A stretch of 35,125 bases of DNA from Candidatus Fermentibacterota bacterium (GTDB lineage Bacteria > JAFGKV01). The position numbers and the translations under genes were made by a program. Where the stretch lies: the NCBI GenBank assembly GCA_016928395.1, contig JAFGKV010000038.1, positions 1 through 35,125 of the forward strand, given 5' to 3'. The notes under the pieces were generated by a model. The model ran no database searches, was not told the DNA's origin, and saw only the letters and a list, made by a program, of their open reading frames with translations. Shown here in pieces: positions 17,275 through 25,771 of this stretch (position 1 is its first letter; every line of letters starts with the position of its first letter).

Positions 17275-19092
17275 ATGAACACCATGAAAGCTCATTCGAC
17301 GGAGATGTTCGGAAAGAAGATAGGGAGCAGCTGCGTATGGCGCGCATCCGGTGTGGTGTCCGCGCAGATGTGCGAGTCATCCCCGGATAGCTGCGAGGGG
17401 TGCCCGATCTATACGCGCCTTGGCAAGGCGGCATCTCATAGGCAGACTCAGTTTTTCGGCCGCGACTACTTTGATTCGTGCTCGGTCAATGCCTGCGCCG
17501 TCCCAGGCCAGTCGTGCCCGTTCGCGGGACCGTGCATGGCGAATTGGTCGCGGACCAACACTCCGGCGCTGCGGATGCTGACGATGATCGGGATCGGGGC
17601 TCTGTCCATTGGCGAGAACGCATCACTGATCCAGCAGACAACCCGTCGCACCGGTTTGCACGCGGATCTGGTGAGCAGGGTGTTCCAGTTGAGGAACCTG
17701 GTCATGCTGGGGCCTGAGTCGGGGCTGTCTCCCTCTGATCTCGCCCTGTTTACCGCAGAGGAACAGTTCGCCATGGTTGCCGCCGCGTCGTTTCTCGACT
17801 GCCTCGATTCCCTGGATGTGGCCGCGTTTGCCGAAGCCATGATGGAACGCGTACTCCAGCACGGAAACGGATCGCCTTCGCTTTCCGTGAAGCACGATCC
17901 TCCCGACCTGCGGGAGACTCTTCTCGCCCTGCAGGGTTTGGCCGTCTTGGATGTGCTCCCCGCGTTCGACATCGAGATTCTCGGCGAAATCCATGCCGGC
18001 ATGGCTGCCCTGCCGTACCCCTCTATGGCGTTGGCCCAGATGGCCCTCGCCCTTCAGAGGGCCATACAACCCGCGACCTTCAAATCGCCCGCCCTCGAAC
18101 AGAGAACCGTGGAACGCGCCGCCACTCTCGTCACGTTCGCCGATTGGCTGATGGGCAGCGTCTATGACGGTCAGCCGGTCACCTTCCCCGAATTGGCATC
18201 GGCCGTCATCGTGACCCGAACCTTGGGGGCGGTTCCCGACGATGGGGCGATCCCCGCCGGTCGTCTGCTGAAGGCCGAGCTGCTCCGAATGGTCGGAAAT
18301 GAGCGACTGGATATGAGCGGGGCGCACTCGCTGCTGGCAGGGATCGTGGCCTCCGGCGTAAAGCTCGACCCCGACGAGCGCACCGCATTTTCCCGGGCGG
18401 TGGTGCTCTCGTTCCAGGCCCATTTCACGAAACTCGGAGACATGCGGGCCGATCCGGTGTCGCTGATCGCCTACCTGGGGGCCGACAACCTAGTTCGTGA
18501 CCGCAGCCAGTTCGCGGCCATCGCGTCCATGGAGGCGCCCGAGGTCGAGGCCGATCCTGCATTGCTGGGATGCGAGCTTCCGGTCGATCGTTTCTACACC
18601 CGCGGGCATACCTGGATGCACCCGAGTCGAGACGGCGCCCTGCGGGTGGGACTTGACGATCTGGCGGGCCACTTGATCGGTCAGGTCGACGCAATCGAGA
18701 TGCCCGAGCCGGGGAGCCAGTTGCGCCGAGGGAAGCCGGCGCTGCGTTTGATCCGAGGCGGCGAGTCCGTCGACGTATGTGCGCCGATGGACGGCGAAGT
18801 GGTCCTCGTCAACCAGGCGATCATCGACGCCCCCGGCATTCTGCCGGATCAGCCCTACGACGGCGGGTGGCTGTTGTCCATTCGTCCCAAGGTGTCTGGA
18901 GGCAGTCTTTCAGGCCTGCTCTTCGGGGAGAATGCCCGAGAATGGCAGACGACGGAGGCGCGGCGGCTCCAAGAGATGTTCCAGGGCGACATGGCCACTG
19001 CCGCCGACGGCGCAACGCTGGCTCGCGACGCGCTGGCCACCATTCCCGGTGTTCGGTGGTCCAAGGTACTCCGCGCGTTCCTTACGCCGTAA
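17275..19092 (+). CDS. cysteine-rich protein with C-terminal GcvH-like domain lacking the lipoyl lysine
   Basis: A 605-residue protein, apparently cytoplasmic, of unknown function. The N-terminus has eight cysteines: Cys20, 33, 40, 43 in the pattern C-x12-C-x6-C-x2-C, then Cys69, 74, 81, 87. These could bind one or two Fe-S clusters or zinc. A long helical middle (about 100-425) shows no family I recognise. Residues 438-537 match the glycine-cleavage H protein (FYTRGHTW, VGLDDLAGHLIG, MDGEVVLVN, GGWLLSI). Aligned without gaps to the E. coli GcvH lipoyl loop, the lysine is Gly496, so it should not be lipoylated. The same cysteine motif and the same change occur in the NuoG-like protein of the facing operon, which suggests a shared partner. 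Its sigma-54 promoter and strong ribosome binding site suggest tight, strong induction. It overlaps amzA convergently by 11 bases. Confidence 0.85.
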   Translation: MNTMKAHSTEMFGKKIGSSCVWRASGVVSAQMCESSPDSCEGCPIYTRLGKAASHRQTQFFGRDYFDSCSVNACAVPGQSCPFAGPCMANWSRTNTPALRMLTMIGIGALSIGENASLIQQTTRRTGLHADLVSRVFQLRNLVMLGPESGLSPSDLALFTAEEQFAMVAAASFLDCLDSLDVAAFAEAMMERVLQHGNGSPSLSVKHDPPDLRETLLALQGLAVLDVLPAFDIEILGEIHAGMAALPYPSMALAQMALALQRAIQPATFKSPALEQRTVERAATLVTFADWLMGSVYDGQPVTFPELASAVIVTRTLGAVPDDGAIPAGRLLKAELLRMVGNERLDMSGAHSLLAGIVASGVKLDPDERTAFSRAVVLSFQAHFTKLGDMRADPVSLIAYLGADNLVRDRSQFAAIASMEAPEVEADPALLGCELPVDRFYTRGHTWMHPSRDGALRVGLDDLAGHLIGQVDAIEMPEPGSQLRRGKPALRLIRGGESVDVCAPMDGEVVLVNQAIIDAPGILPDQPYDGGWLLSIRPKVSGGSLSGLLFGENAREWQTTEARRLQEMFQGDMATAADGATLARDALATIPGVRWSKVLRAFLTP

Positions 19093-19624
19093 GGAAGTCG
19101 TCGAGCAGTATCCGGCAGTACCGGCACAACTGAGTGGACTTGGCGTCGATGCGCGCCATTTCCCGGGATGCGGTCATCACACAGGAGGGATCCGCGCAGT
19201 GGGTAAGGCCGAAGGTGTGGCCAAGCTCGTGGATCCCTTCCTTGATGACCCGGCTGATGAACAGGGGACGATCACACGGGGGTTGGGTTCCCCGCGACAG
19301 GTTGCCGAGGCGGTGTGTGGACACAATGGCGGCCTTTCCCGGGAGCATGGCCTCTCCGAAGATGTAGCGCAGGATGGGCGTGAAGAGGTCGGCAGTCGTA
19401 ATGCCCAGCAGCCGGACGGCATCGCGGTCTGACGAGGCGAGGTGCTCCAGGATGCGCGTGGCCTGATACTGTCCCCTGTGCATGTCCAGCGCGGAGACCG
19501 GCAGCTTCTCGGCGGCGCCGATGCGGCACTGGAAGGGATACGTCGTGGGAACCTCGGCACACAGGGATGAGAGAAGCTCCTGGTCCGTGATGTCCAGGGC
19601 GACAAGCTCAATGACGGAACTCAT
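19082..19624 (-). CDS. amzA: archaemetzincin-type zinc metalloprotease
   Basis: A 180-residue protein of the archaemetzincin family. The motif HELGHTFGLTHC (His132, Glu133, His136, His142, Cys143) followed by Cys148, Met150 and the pair Cys167/Cys170 matches the family signature HExxHxxGxxHCx4CxM...CxxC, in which three His bind the catalytic zinc and four Cys a second zinc. Family members are aminopeptidase-like metalloproteases, most common in archaea and scattered in bacteria. No signal peptide is present, so it is cytoplasmic. It overlaps the response-regulator gene by four bases (ATGA), so it is translationally coupled to it. Its 3' end overlaps the GcvH-like gene by 11 bases. Its target is unknown. 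Confidence 0.92.
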   Translation of the reverse strand: MSSVIELVALDITDQELLSSLCAEVPTTYPFQCRIGAAEKLPVSALDMHRGQYQATRILEHLASSDRDAVRLLGITTADLFTPILRYIFGEAMLPGKAAIVSTHRLGNLSRGTQPPCDRPLFISRVIKEGIHELGHTFGLTHCADPSCVMTASREMARIDAKSTQLCRYCRILLDDFLTA

Positions 19625-20967
19625 CGCTCACGGGAGAGCTCGTACTTCTTGATCTTGGCGTACAGCGTCCCCCTGTCGATCTTCAATGCCTCGGCGGTAC
19701 GACTGATATTCCAGTCGTACTGCTCGAGCTTTCTGGCGATGAAGTCCCGCTCCCAGGAGTCGAGAGACTCATCCGCCGGCACGGCGATGTCGCTCTGCAG
19801 TGCGATGGGCAGGTCGTCGGGCATGATCCGCTTCTGTTTGCCCACCACCAGCGCACGCTCGATGGCGTTCTCCAGTTCCCGAACATTGCCGGGCCACGCA
19901 TGATTCAGTAAGAGCTGCATGGCTTCAGGAGAGATTGAGCCAACCCTCCTGTTCAAGCGTATGCACAGCTTCTCCAGGAAATGCTCGACCAAAGCCGGGA
20001 TGTCCTCCCTGCGCTCACGCAGGGGCGGTATGTGAATCTGAATGACGTTCAGACGGTAGTAGAGGTCGTGACGGAAGAGCCCTTCCTTCGCGGCCTGCTC
20101 CAAGTCGCGGTTGGTGGCGGCGAGGACCCGGAAATCAGTCTTCACATCCTTGACGCCTCCCACTCGCCGGAAGACCCGCTCCTGGAGCACTCGAAGAAGA
20201 TCGATCTGCATCTTCGGGCTGGCATCACCGATTTCGTCCAGGAAGAGCGTACCCCCCGCGGCAATCTCCAGTAGCCCTTGTTTGGATCTATCGGCCCCGG
20301 TGAAGGCGCCTCTTTCGTAGCCGAAGACCTCACTCTCCAGGAGCGATTCGGTGAAGGCGCCGAAGTTGACGCCGACGAAGAGCCCGTCGGAACGGGAACT
20401 CTTTTCGTGAATCGTGCGCGCCAGCACCTCCTTGCCCGTGCCGCTCTCTCCGGATAGCAGCACCACCGAGTCGGTGGCTGAAACATCCTCCACCAGCTCA
20501 AACACCTTCACCATGGCGGGTGATCGCCCGATCATCGGGCCATAGCTTCCGCACCTTCTTACCTCTTGTTTGAGCATCATGTGCTCTCGCCGGATGACCT
20601 GCTCATCAAGGATCCGCTCGATGAGCAGCCCGATCTCCATGGGATCGAATGGTTTCACCACATAGTCAACAGCACCCAGCTTCATGGCGCGCACCGCGGA
20701 GTCAATGGATCCGTATGCGGTCATCATGAGCACGGGAGTGTCGGGGTCTTCCTCTTTCACCCGCTCCAGCATCTCTATCCCGCTCATTCCGGGCATCTTG
20801 ATATCGACAATCAGCAGATCGAATGACTCTGTCCTGAGCATCTCCAGGCCCGGTTCCGCGGCCTCGGCTACCTCCATCTGGTAGCCGTCTCGTCGGAGCA
20901 GATCCCCCAGAGAGATGCGAATGGAGAGCTCATCATCCACCACGAGTATCTTTGTCTTCCTTCGCAT
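19621..20967 (-). CDS. NtrC-family sigma-54-dependent response regulator
   Basis: The 448-residue regulator has three domains in order. The receiver (about 5-120) has the acidic pair Asp11/Asp12, phosphoacceptor Asp55 and Lys105. The AAA+ domain (about 143-375) has Walker A GESGTGKE (173-180), the sigma-54-contact loop GAFTGA (220-225) and Walker B LFLDEIGD. The C-terminal Fis-type helix-turn-helix (about 408-446, ISRTAEALKIDRGTLYAKI) binds DNA. The phosphorylated form should activate sigma-54 promoters; the good candidate in this window is at 17224. GGAGGAG precedes the ATG by nine bases. The sensor kinase gene lies 47 bases upstream and the pair is clearly a two-component system. Confidence 0.96.
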   Translation of the reverse strand: MRRKTKILVVDDELSIRISLGDLLRRDGYQMEVAEAAEPGLEMLRTESFDLLIVDIKMPGMSGIEMLERVKEEDPDTPVLMMTAYGSIDSAVRAMKLGAVDYVVKPFDPMEIGLLIERILDEQVIRREHMMLKQEVRRCGSYGPMIGRSPAMVKVFELVEDVSATDSVVLLSGESGTGKEVLARTIHEKSSRSDGLFVGVNFGAFTESLLESEVFGYERGAFTGADRSKQGLLEIAAGGTLFLDEIGDASPKMQIDLLRVLQERVFRRVGGVKDVKTDFRVLAATNRDLEQAAKEGLFRHDLYYRLNVIQIHIPPLRERREDIPALVEHFLEKLCIRLNRRVGSISPEAMQLLLNHAWPGNVRELENAIERALVVGKQKRIMPDDLPIALQSDIAVPADESLDSWERDFIARKLEQYDWNISRTAEALKIDRGTLYAKIKKYELSRER

Positions 20968-21014
20968 GGTCTAGATCTCCTCCGCCGGTGGCGCCGCGGG
21001 GGATGAAGCGACTG

Positions 21015-22937
21015 TCAATCAGACGCCACGGGCAGCGTGAACGTGAACGTGGATCCGTGTCCCTCGCGGCTCGTCACCTTCATGGTTCCGCCATGTTGGC
21101 GGATGATACCGTAGCTCACACTCAATCCCAGGCCGGTTCCCTGCCCCACCGGCTTGGTGGTGAAGAATGGATCAAAGATCATCGAAAGATGCGCTTCCTT
21201 GATGCCGCAGCCCGTATCCGTGATCGAGACCACCACCTCATCGTCTTCCTCCCTTGAGGAAATAGTCAGCGTGCCTCCCTCGGGCATGGCCTCACAGGCA
21301 TTGAGTGAGAGATTCACCAGTACCTGCTGGATCTGATTGGCGTCGGCCTGCACCGCCCGAAGACCCGGCGTGAGCCGCTCTTCTATGGCGAGCTTGTGAC
21401 ATTCCCGCTGATTGCGCAAGAGCAGCAGCCATCTGTGGATGACCTCGTTCACATCAAGCCGAGTCATCTCGCCGGGCGACTCCCGGGCAAAATCCAAGAG
21501 CCCCCGAACGATCTCTCGAATCCGGGAGGTCTCCTTGTGCATGATCTCGAGGTACTCCCGGCCCTTCGGGGTGATTCCCGCTTCGCTCTTCAACAGGTGC
21601 ACGAAGGTGAGCAACCCGGTGAGGGGGTTGTTGATTTCGTGGGCGATGCCCGCCGCCATCCGCCCGACCGAGGCCAGTTTCTCGCTCTGCCCGATCTGTC
21701 TGAGGGCTCTCTGTTCAAGAGCCTCCTCTCTCTCCGCCACGGCGTCGGCCATTTGATTGATCGCCCGACAGAGAAGACCCATCTCCCCCGGAGGATTCAT
21801 CCTCACCCGGGCCGAAAGATCTCCCTTTGCCACCCGGTCGGACATCTCGACTATCCGGCCGATGGGCCGAAGCACCGATCTGCTGGCCAGAGTCAGCAAA
21901 AGCAGGCTCAGCACCGTGGTCGCCGCGACCACCACGAGAAACGACCCGATGGCCACCCTGCGCGTGTGGACGAACGGCGTCTCCAGCATGCCGACCCCAA
22001 GGGCGCCAATGACTTGGCCTTCAGCATCCACGATGGGCTCATACGCGGTGATGTACCACTCATCCACCACCAGCGCCCGATCCGCCCAATTCTGCTCTCT
22101 CTCCAGCACTCTTCTGTTGACTTCCGGGCTCAGACGCGTGCCGATGGCCCGTGAGCCGTCTTCGTTCTTCATGCTGGTGGTAATTCTGAGGCCCCCCTGG
22201 AACACGGTTGCGGCTCCGGCCGCGACGCCCCGGTAGGTGTCGTCCTGGAACAGGTCCCCCTTGATCTCGTCGACGATCTCGTAACTCTGATTTAGAAGTC
22301 TGGCTCCGTAGAGGAAGCCGACGCATTCCCCTCCCCGTTCCAGGTCCACCAACGTGACAGCCGCCCCGATGACCATGCCATCGCGGTATGCCTCTTCTTC
22401 GCCGGCGGGGGTGATCGAATCGCCGGCTGCTTTCAGGGACGTCTGCCGCGAGAGGCTCTCTCCTTCTCTCACCAGGTTCTCCCACGGGATGATCGCGGTG
22501 CCCCTGACGCACTTCTTCTCCCGCAGAGCTCGGGAGACTATGGGATTGTATGAGGCGTCATCCCCTGCCTCAGCCGGGTTGTTCTCGCGGTAGATAACGC
22601 GGCCGCTTGTGTCCAGCAGGGAGAGCATATCCAGCTTTCCCTCCTGACGGATATGCTGCAACAGCCTCTGCAGCTCGGCGCGGTCCCAGCTCGCCAGCGG
22701 GGTGGGGAGCGAGCGTCGCGCAGCCGTTGCCCGCAGGAGCAGACAGATGTCAGTGACATTCCGGTCGTAGAGTTTCCTGGCCGAGTTGAGGCCCACGCGC
22801 ACCCTGGTCTGAACCTCCTCGGTGAGCATGCCACTTACGCGAAGCAAGATCACCAGTGACAGGGCGGCATTGGTAAGCAGGATGATGGCGATCGAACCAA
22901 CAGTCAGTCGAAACCAGACAGACTTCTTCCAACTCAT
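21015..22937 (-). CDS. sensor histidine kinase with periplasmic Cache-type sensor, HAMP and HisKA domains
   Basis: The 640-residue membrane kinase has a helix at about 10-33 and a second at 329-352. Between them is a periplasmic sensor of about 290 residues that looks like a Cache domain (LLDTSGRVIYRENN, and a second part with WYITAYEPIVDAEGQVIGALGVGM). HAMP follows (about 350-405, SVLRPIGRIVEMSDRVAKGDLSARV), then HisKA with His433 in GIAHEINNPL, and a HATPase domain with NACEAM, DTGCGI and GTGLGLS. Family knowledge says such Cache sensors bind small organic ligands such as carboxylates or amino acids; the ligand here is unknown. It is the partner of the downstream sigma-54 regulator and lies 63 bases after the NuoF-like gene. 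Confidence 0.94.
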   Translation of the reverse strand: MSWKKSVWFRLTVGSIAIILLTNAALSLVILLRVSGMLTEEVQTRVRVGLNSARKLYDRNVTDICLLLRATAARRSLPTPLASWDRAELQRLLQHIRQEGKLDMLSLLDTSGRVIYRENNPAEAGDDASYNPIVSRALREKKCVRGTAIIPWENLVREGESLSRQTSLKAAGDSITPAGEEEAYRDGMVIGAAVTLVDLERGGECVGFLYGARLLNQSYEIVDEIKGDLFQDDTYRGVAAGAATVFQGGLRITTSMKNEDGSRAIGTRLSPEVNRRVLEREQNWADRALVVDEWYITAYEPIVDAEGQVIGALGVGMLETPFVHTRRVAIGSFLVVVAATTVLSLLLLTLASRSVLRPIGRIVEMSDRVAKGDLSARVRMNPPGEMGLLCRAINQMADAVAEREEALEQRALRQIGQSEKLASVGRMAAGIAHEINNPLTGLLTFVHLLKSEAGITPKGREYLEIMHKETSRIREIVRGLLDFARESPGEMTRLDVNEVIHRWLLLLRNQRECHKLAIEERLTPGLRAVQADANQIQQVLVNLSLNACEAMPEGGTLTISSREEDDEVVVSITDTGCGIKEAHLSMIFDPFFTTKPVGQGTGLGLSVSYGIIRQHGGTMKVTSREGHGSTFTFTLPVASD

Positions 22938-23000
22938 TCGCCAGGGCCCCCAGAGCCGTGTCTTTCGAGAGGTGTGCTCAGTTTGACTATTCGATTCGCC

Positions 23001-24872
23001 TCAGTGTACGATTACCGCGTCGTGAGGGCACACGTCGCGGCAGATGCCGCATTTGATGCACAGATCGACGGCGATGCTGTGGGGTTTCTTGTTCTCGCCG
23101 GAGATGGCGTCCTGGGGGCAGTTCCTCGCGCACAGGGTGCAGCCGGTGCACCTGGCTGGATCGATGGAGTACGTGATCAACGCCTTGCACACTCCAGCGG
23201 GGCATCGCTTCTCGCGCACGTGGGCTTCGTACTCGTCCCGGAAGTACCGGAGGGTGCTCAAGACGGGATTGGGAGCCGAACCACCCAGGGCGCAGAGCGA
23301 GCATTCCTTCACCGTGTTGGACAGTTCCTCCAGCAGCGTGATCGTGTGTTCATCGGCCTCGCCATTGCAGATATCGTTGAGCAAGGTGCTGATCTGGGTA
23401 AGGCCCTCGCGGCAGGGCAGACACTTGCCGCACGACTCCCCAATGAGGAAATCGATGAAGTATCGGGCGATGTCAACCATGCAATCGGTCTCATCCATCA
23501 CGATCATGCCGCCTGATCCCATCATCGAGCCGACCCTCGTGAGTTGATCGAAGTCAACCGGCAAGTCGAGCAGTTCTTCCGGGATCACTCCCCCTGAGGG
23601 GCCCCCCGTCTGTACGGCCTTGAACTTCTTCCCTTTGGGGATTCCGCCCCCGATGTCGAACACGATCTCCCGCAAGGTGATCCCCATGGGGACTTCCACG
23701 AGCCCAGTGTTGTGGACCTTGCCCACCAGGGAAAAGACCTTGGTTCCCTTGCTGCCGCCCCAGGGGTTCTCGGAGACGTCACCCGTGCCGATGGAGGTGA
23801 ACCATTGGGCGCCTCGGAGGATGATCGGGGGTACGTTGGCGTAGGTTTCCACGTTGTTCAAATTGGTGGGGCGATCCCATAGTCCATGTTCGACCGTATG
23901 GATGTACTTGGCGCGCGGTTCACCGGGGCGCCCTTCCATGGAGGCCATCAGTGCGCTGGACTCGCCGCATACGAATGCTCCCGCCCCCCGGTGGATGCTG
24001 ACTTCAAAATCGAAGCCTCGGTCGAAGATGTTCTCTCCCAAGAGGCCGTATTCCCGCGCGTCGGCAATGGCCTTTTCCAGGCACTCTCGAGCCAGGGGAT
24101 ACTCATTGCGGATATACACATACCCCTTGCGGGCGCCGATGGCGTAGCCAGCGATGGCCATTCCCTCAAGCACCGCGTGCGGATCACACTCGATGATTGT
24201 GCGGTCCATGTATGCGCCCGGATCACCTTCGTCGGCATTGCAGACGATGTACTTGGGATGCCCGGGGGCCTCTCGGCAGGTCTTCCACTTGATGCCGGTC
24301 GGGAACCCACCGCCACCGCGCCCACGAAGTCCCGAGGCGATCAACTCCTGGATGACCTCTTCCGGCGTCATCGTGCTCAGCGCTGTGGACAATGCCCGGT
24401 AGCCATCTCGGACGATGTAGTCGTCGATAACCTCCGGATCAATGATGCCCCGATTGCGCAAAACCAGCAGACGCTGCTTGCCGAAAAAGCCAATCTCGCT
24501 GATCAACGGCACAGTGCCGGTCTGGGGTGGGAGTGTATGCACACGCTCTTGCAGCGGTCGTCCCTGGAGGACGTGCTCCTGGACGAGGCGCGGTACATCA
24601 TGCTCCGAAAGACCCTGATACACAATCTCCCCCGGGTTCACCACCATGACCGGGCCCTGACCGCAGTGCCCGCGGCAGCCACTCATGCCGATAGCGACCT
24701 CGTGGGACAAACCATGGCGGGTGATTTCCCGCTCGAGTGCCTCCTTGACTCTGTAGGAGCCTCGCCCCGCGCAATCGGTTCCAGCACACAGCATCATGTG
24801 TATGCGATAGCCGCCGGGTATTGCGTCTCCGGTAGTATCACGTCCCACGGTATCGTGTGGTGTCGCGCTCAT
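23001..24872 (-). CDS. nuoF: NuoF/HndC-like NAD(P)H-binding flavoprotein
   Basis: This 623-residue protein has three parts: a thioredoxin-like [2Fe-2S] domain (Cys29, 34, 66, 70); the flavoprotein core with loop GRGGGGFPTG (184-193) for FMN and NAD(P)H and NADEGDPGAY, plus [4Fe-4S] ligands in ESCGKCLPC (Cys481, 484, 487) with the fourth in CSLCALG; and a C-terminal two-cluster ferredoxin (Cys575-585 and Cys605-615). This is the layout of HndC/HydB and other soluble NADH-dependent oxidoreductases, not of the membrane complex I subunit, which lacks both ends. It would exchange electrons between NAD(P)H and the HdrA flavoproteins of the operon. It overlaps the HndB-like gene by four bases (ATGA). 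Confidence 0.95.
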   Translation of the reverse strand: MSATPHDTVGRDTTGDAIPGGYRIHMMLCAGTDCAGRGSYRVKEALEREITRHGLSHEVAIGMSGCRGHCGQGPVMVVNPGEIVYQGLSEHDVPRLVQEHVLQGRPLQERVHTLPPQTGTVPLISEIGFFGKQRLLVLRNRGIIDPEVIDDYIVRDGYRALSTALSTMTPEEVIQELIASGLRGRGGGGFPTGIKWKTCREAPGHPKYIVCNADEGDPGAYMDRTIIECDPHAVLEGMAIAGYAIGARKGYVYIRNEYPLARECLEKAIADAREYGLLGENIFDRGFDFEVSIHRGAGAFVCGESSALMASMEGRPGEPRAKYIHTVEHGLWDRPTNLNNVETYANVPPIILRGAQWFTSIGTGDVSENPWGGSKGTKVFSLVGKVHNTGLVEVPMGITLREIVFDIGGGIPKGKKFKAVQTGGPSGGVIPEELLDLPVDFDQLTRVGSMMGSGGMIVMDETDCMVDIARYFIDFLIGESCGKCLPCREGLTQISTLLNDICNGEADEHTITLLEELSNTVKECSLCALGGSAPNPVLSTLRYFRDEYEAHVREKRCPAGVCKALITYSIDPARCTGCTLCARNCPQDAISGENKKPHSIAVDLCIKCGICRDVCPHDAVIVH

Positions 24873-25252
24873 GCCGTATGCTCGCTTCCGATGCCCAGAG
24901 CGTATTCCTCGACGATAGAGCCTTCCAGAACATGACGGTCGAAGATCAGCCCCGCCTTCTTCTCATCGAGATCAACATACTTCACGGGGGCCTGGCCCAT
25001 GACCTGAACGGTGATCATCGGCTCTCGGCTGCAGTAGCCCGCACAGCCGGTGGAGGTAACGGTGACGTCACTGATGCCGGCGTCTTGCACGAGACGCATC
25101 ACCTCAGCCTTGATTCTCTGTGCGCCGGCGGAAATCCCGCAGGTGCCCAGGTGTACGGTGATTTTGACCCTGCCCGCGCCTTGCCCAACGGTCATGGCCT
25201 TCGTTCGCCTCGCCGCGATTGTCTCGAGATCTTCGATCTTCAGTTTGGGCAT
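24869..25252 (-). CDS. HndB-like thioredoxin-fold [2Fe-2S] ferredoxin
   Basis: A 127-residue protein resembling HndB and the small ferredoxin subunit of NADH-dependent bifurcating enzymes. The fold is thioredoxin-like, with GTCGISAGAQ (Cys38) and TGCAGYCSREP (Cys70, Cys74). Only three cysteines are seen; a classical CxxxxC first pair is absent, so the fourth ligand is uncertain. The N-terminal stretch MPKLKIEDLETIAAR is a typical helical lead-in of this family. It sits between NuoE- and NuoF-like genes, as hndB does in hnd operons. GGAGG lies six bases before the ATG. Confidence 0.88.
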   Translation of the reverse strand: MPKLKIEDLETIAARRTKAMTVGQGAGRVKITVHLGTCGISAGAQRIKAEVMRLVQDAGISDVTVTSTGCAGYCSREPMITVQVMGQAPVKYVDLDEKKAGLIFDRHVLEGSIVEEYALGIGSEHTA

Positions 25253-25273
25253 TGATTGCCTCCGAAAAGGACC

Positions 25274-25771
25274 TCACGAGGACTGCGCATGCTTCCTCAG
25301 TTCTTCGACGATCTTGAGTGTCTTCACCGTCGAGGTATCGCCATGGACTTCGCCCGCCACGGTCACCACAGGTGCCAAGCCGCAGCATCCCAGGCAGCGC
25401 ACCGATTCCACGCTGAAAAGAAGATCCTGAGTCGCCTGGCCTTCGCGTTCCACCCCCAACTCGCGCATGACATTCTCCAGAATGCGCGACCCTCCCTTGA
25501 CATGGCAGGCAGTGCCGGTACACACGGCAATGGGATACTTTCCTCGAGGCTCCAGCGTGAATCCCTTGTAGAAGGTGGCGATGTGGAACACTCGATTCAA
25601 CGGTACATCCAATTCCTCGGAGAGTCGTCGAGCTGCCTCTTCAGGAATATGGCGATAGTGTTCCTGCACGTCTTGGAGCATCTCGATCAAGTAGCTGCTG
25701 TCGCGCTTCCAGCGATCCATGATTTCATCGAGCGGTGTATCGTACACCTGATTCGCCAACGGTTGTTTCAT
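25274..25771 (-). CDS. nuoE: NuoE/HndA-like [2Fe-2S] subunit
   Basis: A 165-residue protein of the NuoE (24 kDa subunit) family, the usual length. The N-terminal helical bundle (about 15-60) includes LIEMLQDVQEHYRHIPEEA, followed by the segment VFHIATFYKGF. The thioredoxin-like C-terminus binds [2Fe-2S] through CTGTAC (Cys84, Cys89) and CLGCC (Cys126, Cys130). In HndA, HydC and related enzymes this subunit supports the NAD(P)H-oxidising flavoprotein. It overlaps the NuoG-like gene by four bases (ATGA), so the two are coupled. Confidence 0.95.
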   Translation of the reverse strand: MKQPLANQVYDTPLDEIMDRWKRDSSYLIEMLQDVQEHYRHIPEEAARRLSEELDVPLNRVFHIATFYKGFTLEPRGKYPIAVCTGTACHVKGGSRILENVMRELGVEREGQATQDLLFSVESVRCLGCCGLAPVVTVAGEVHGDTSTVKTLKIVEELRKHAQSS

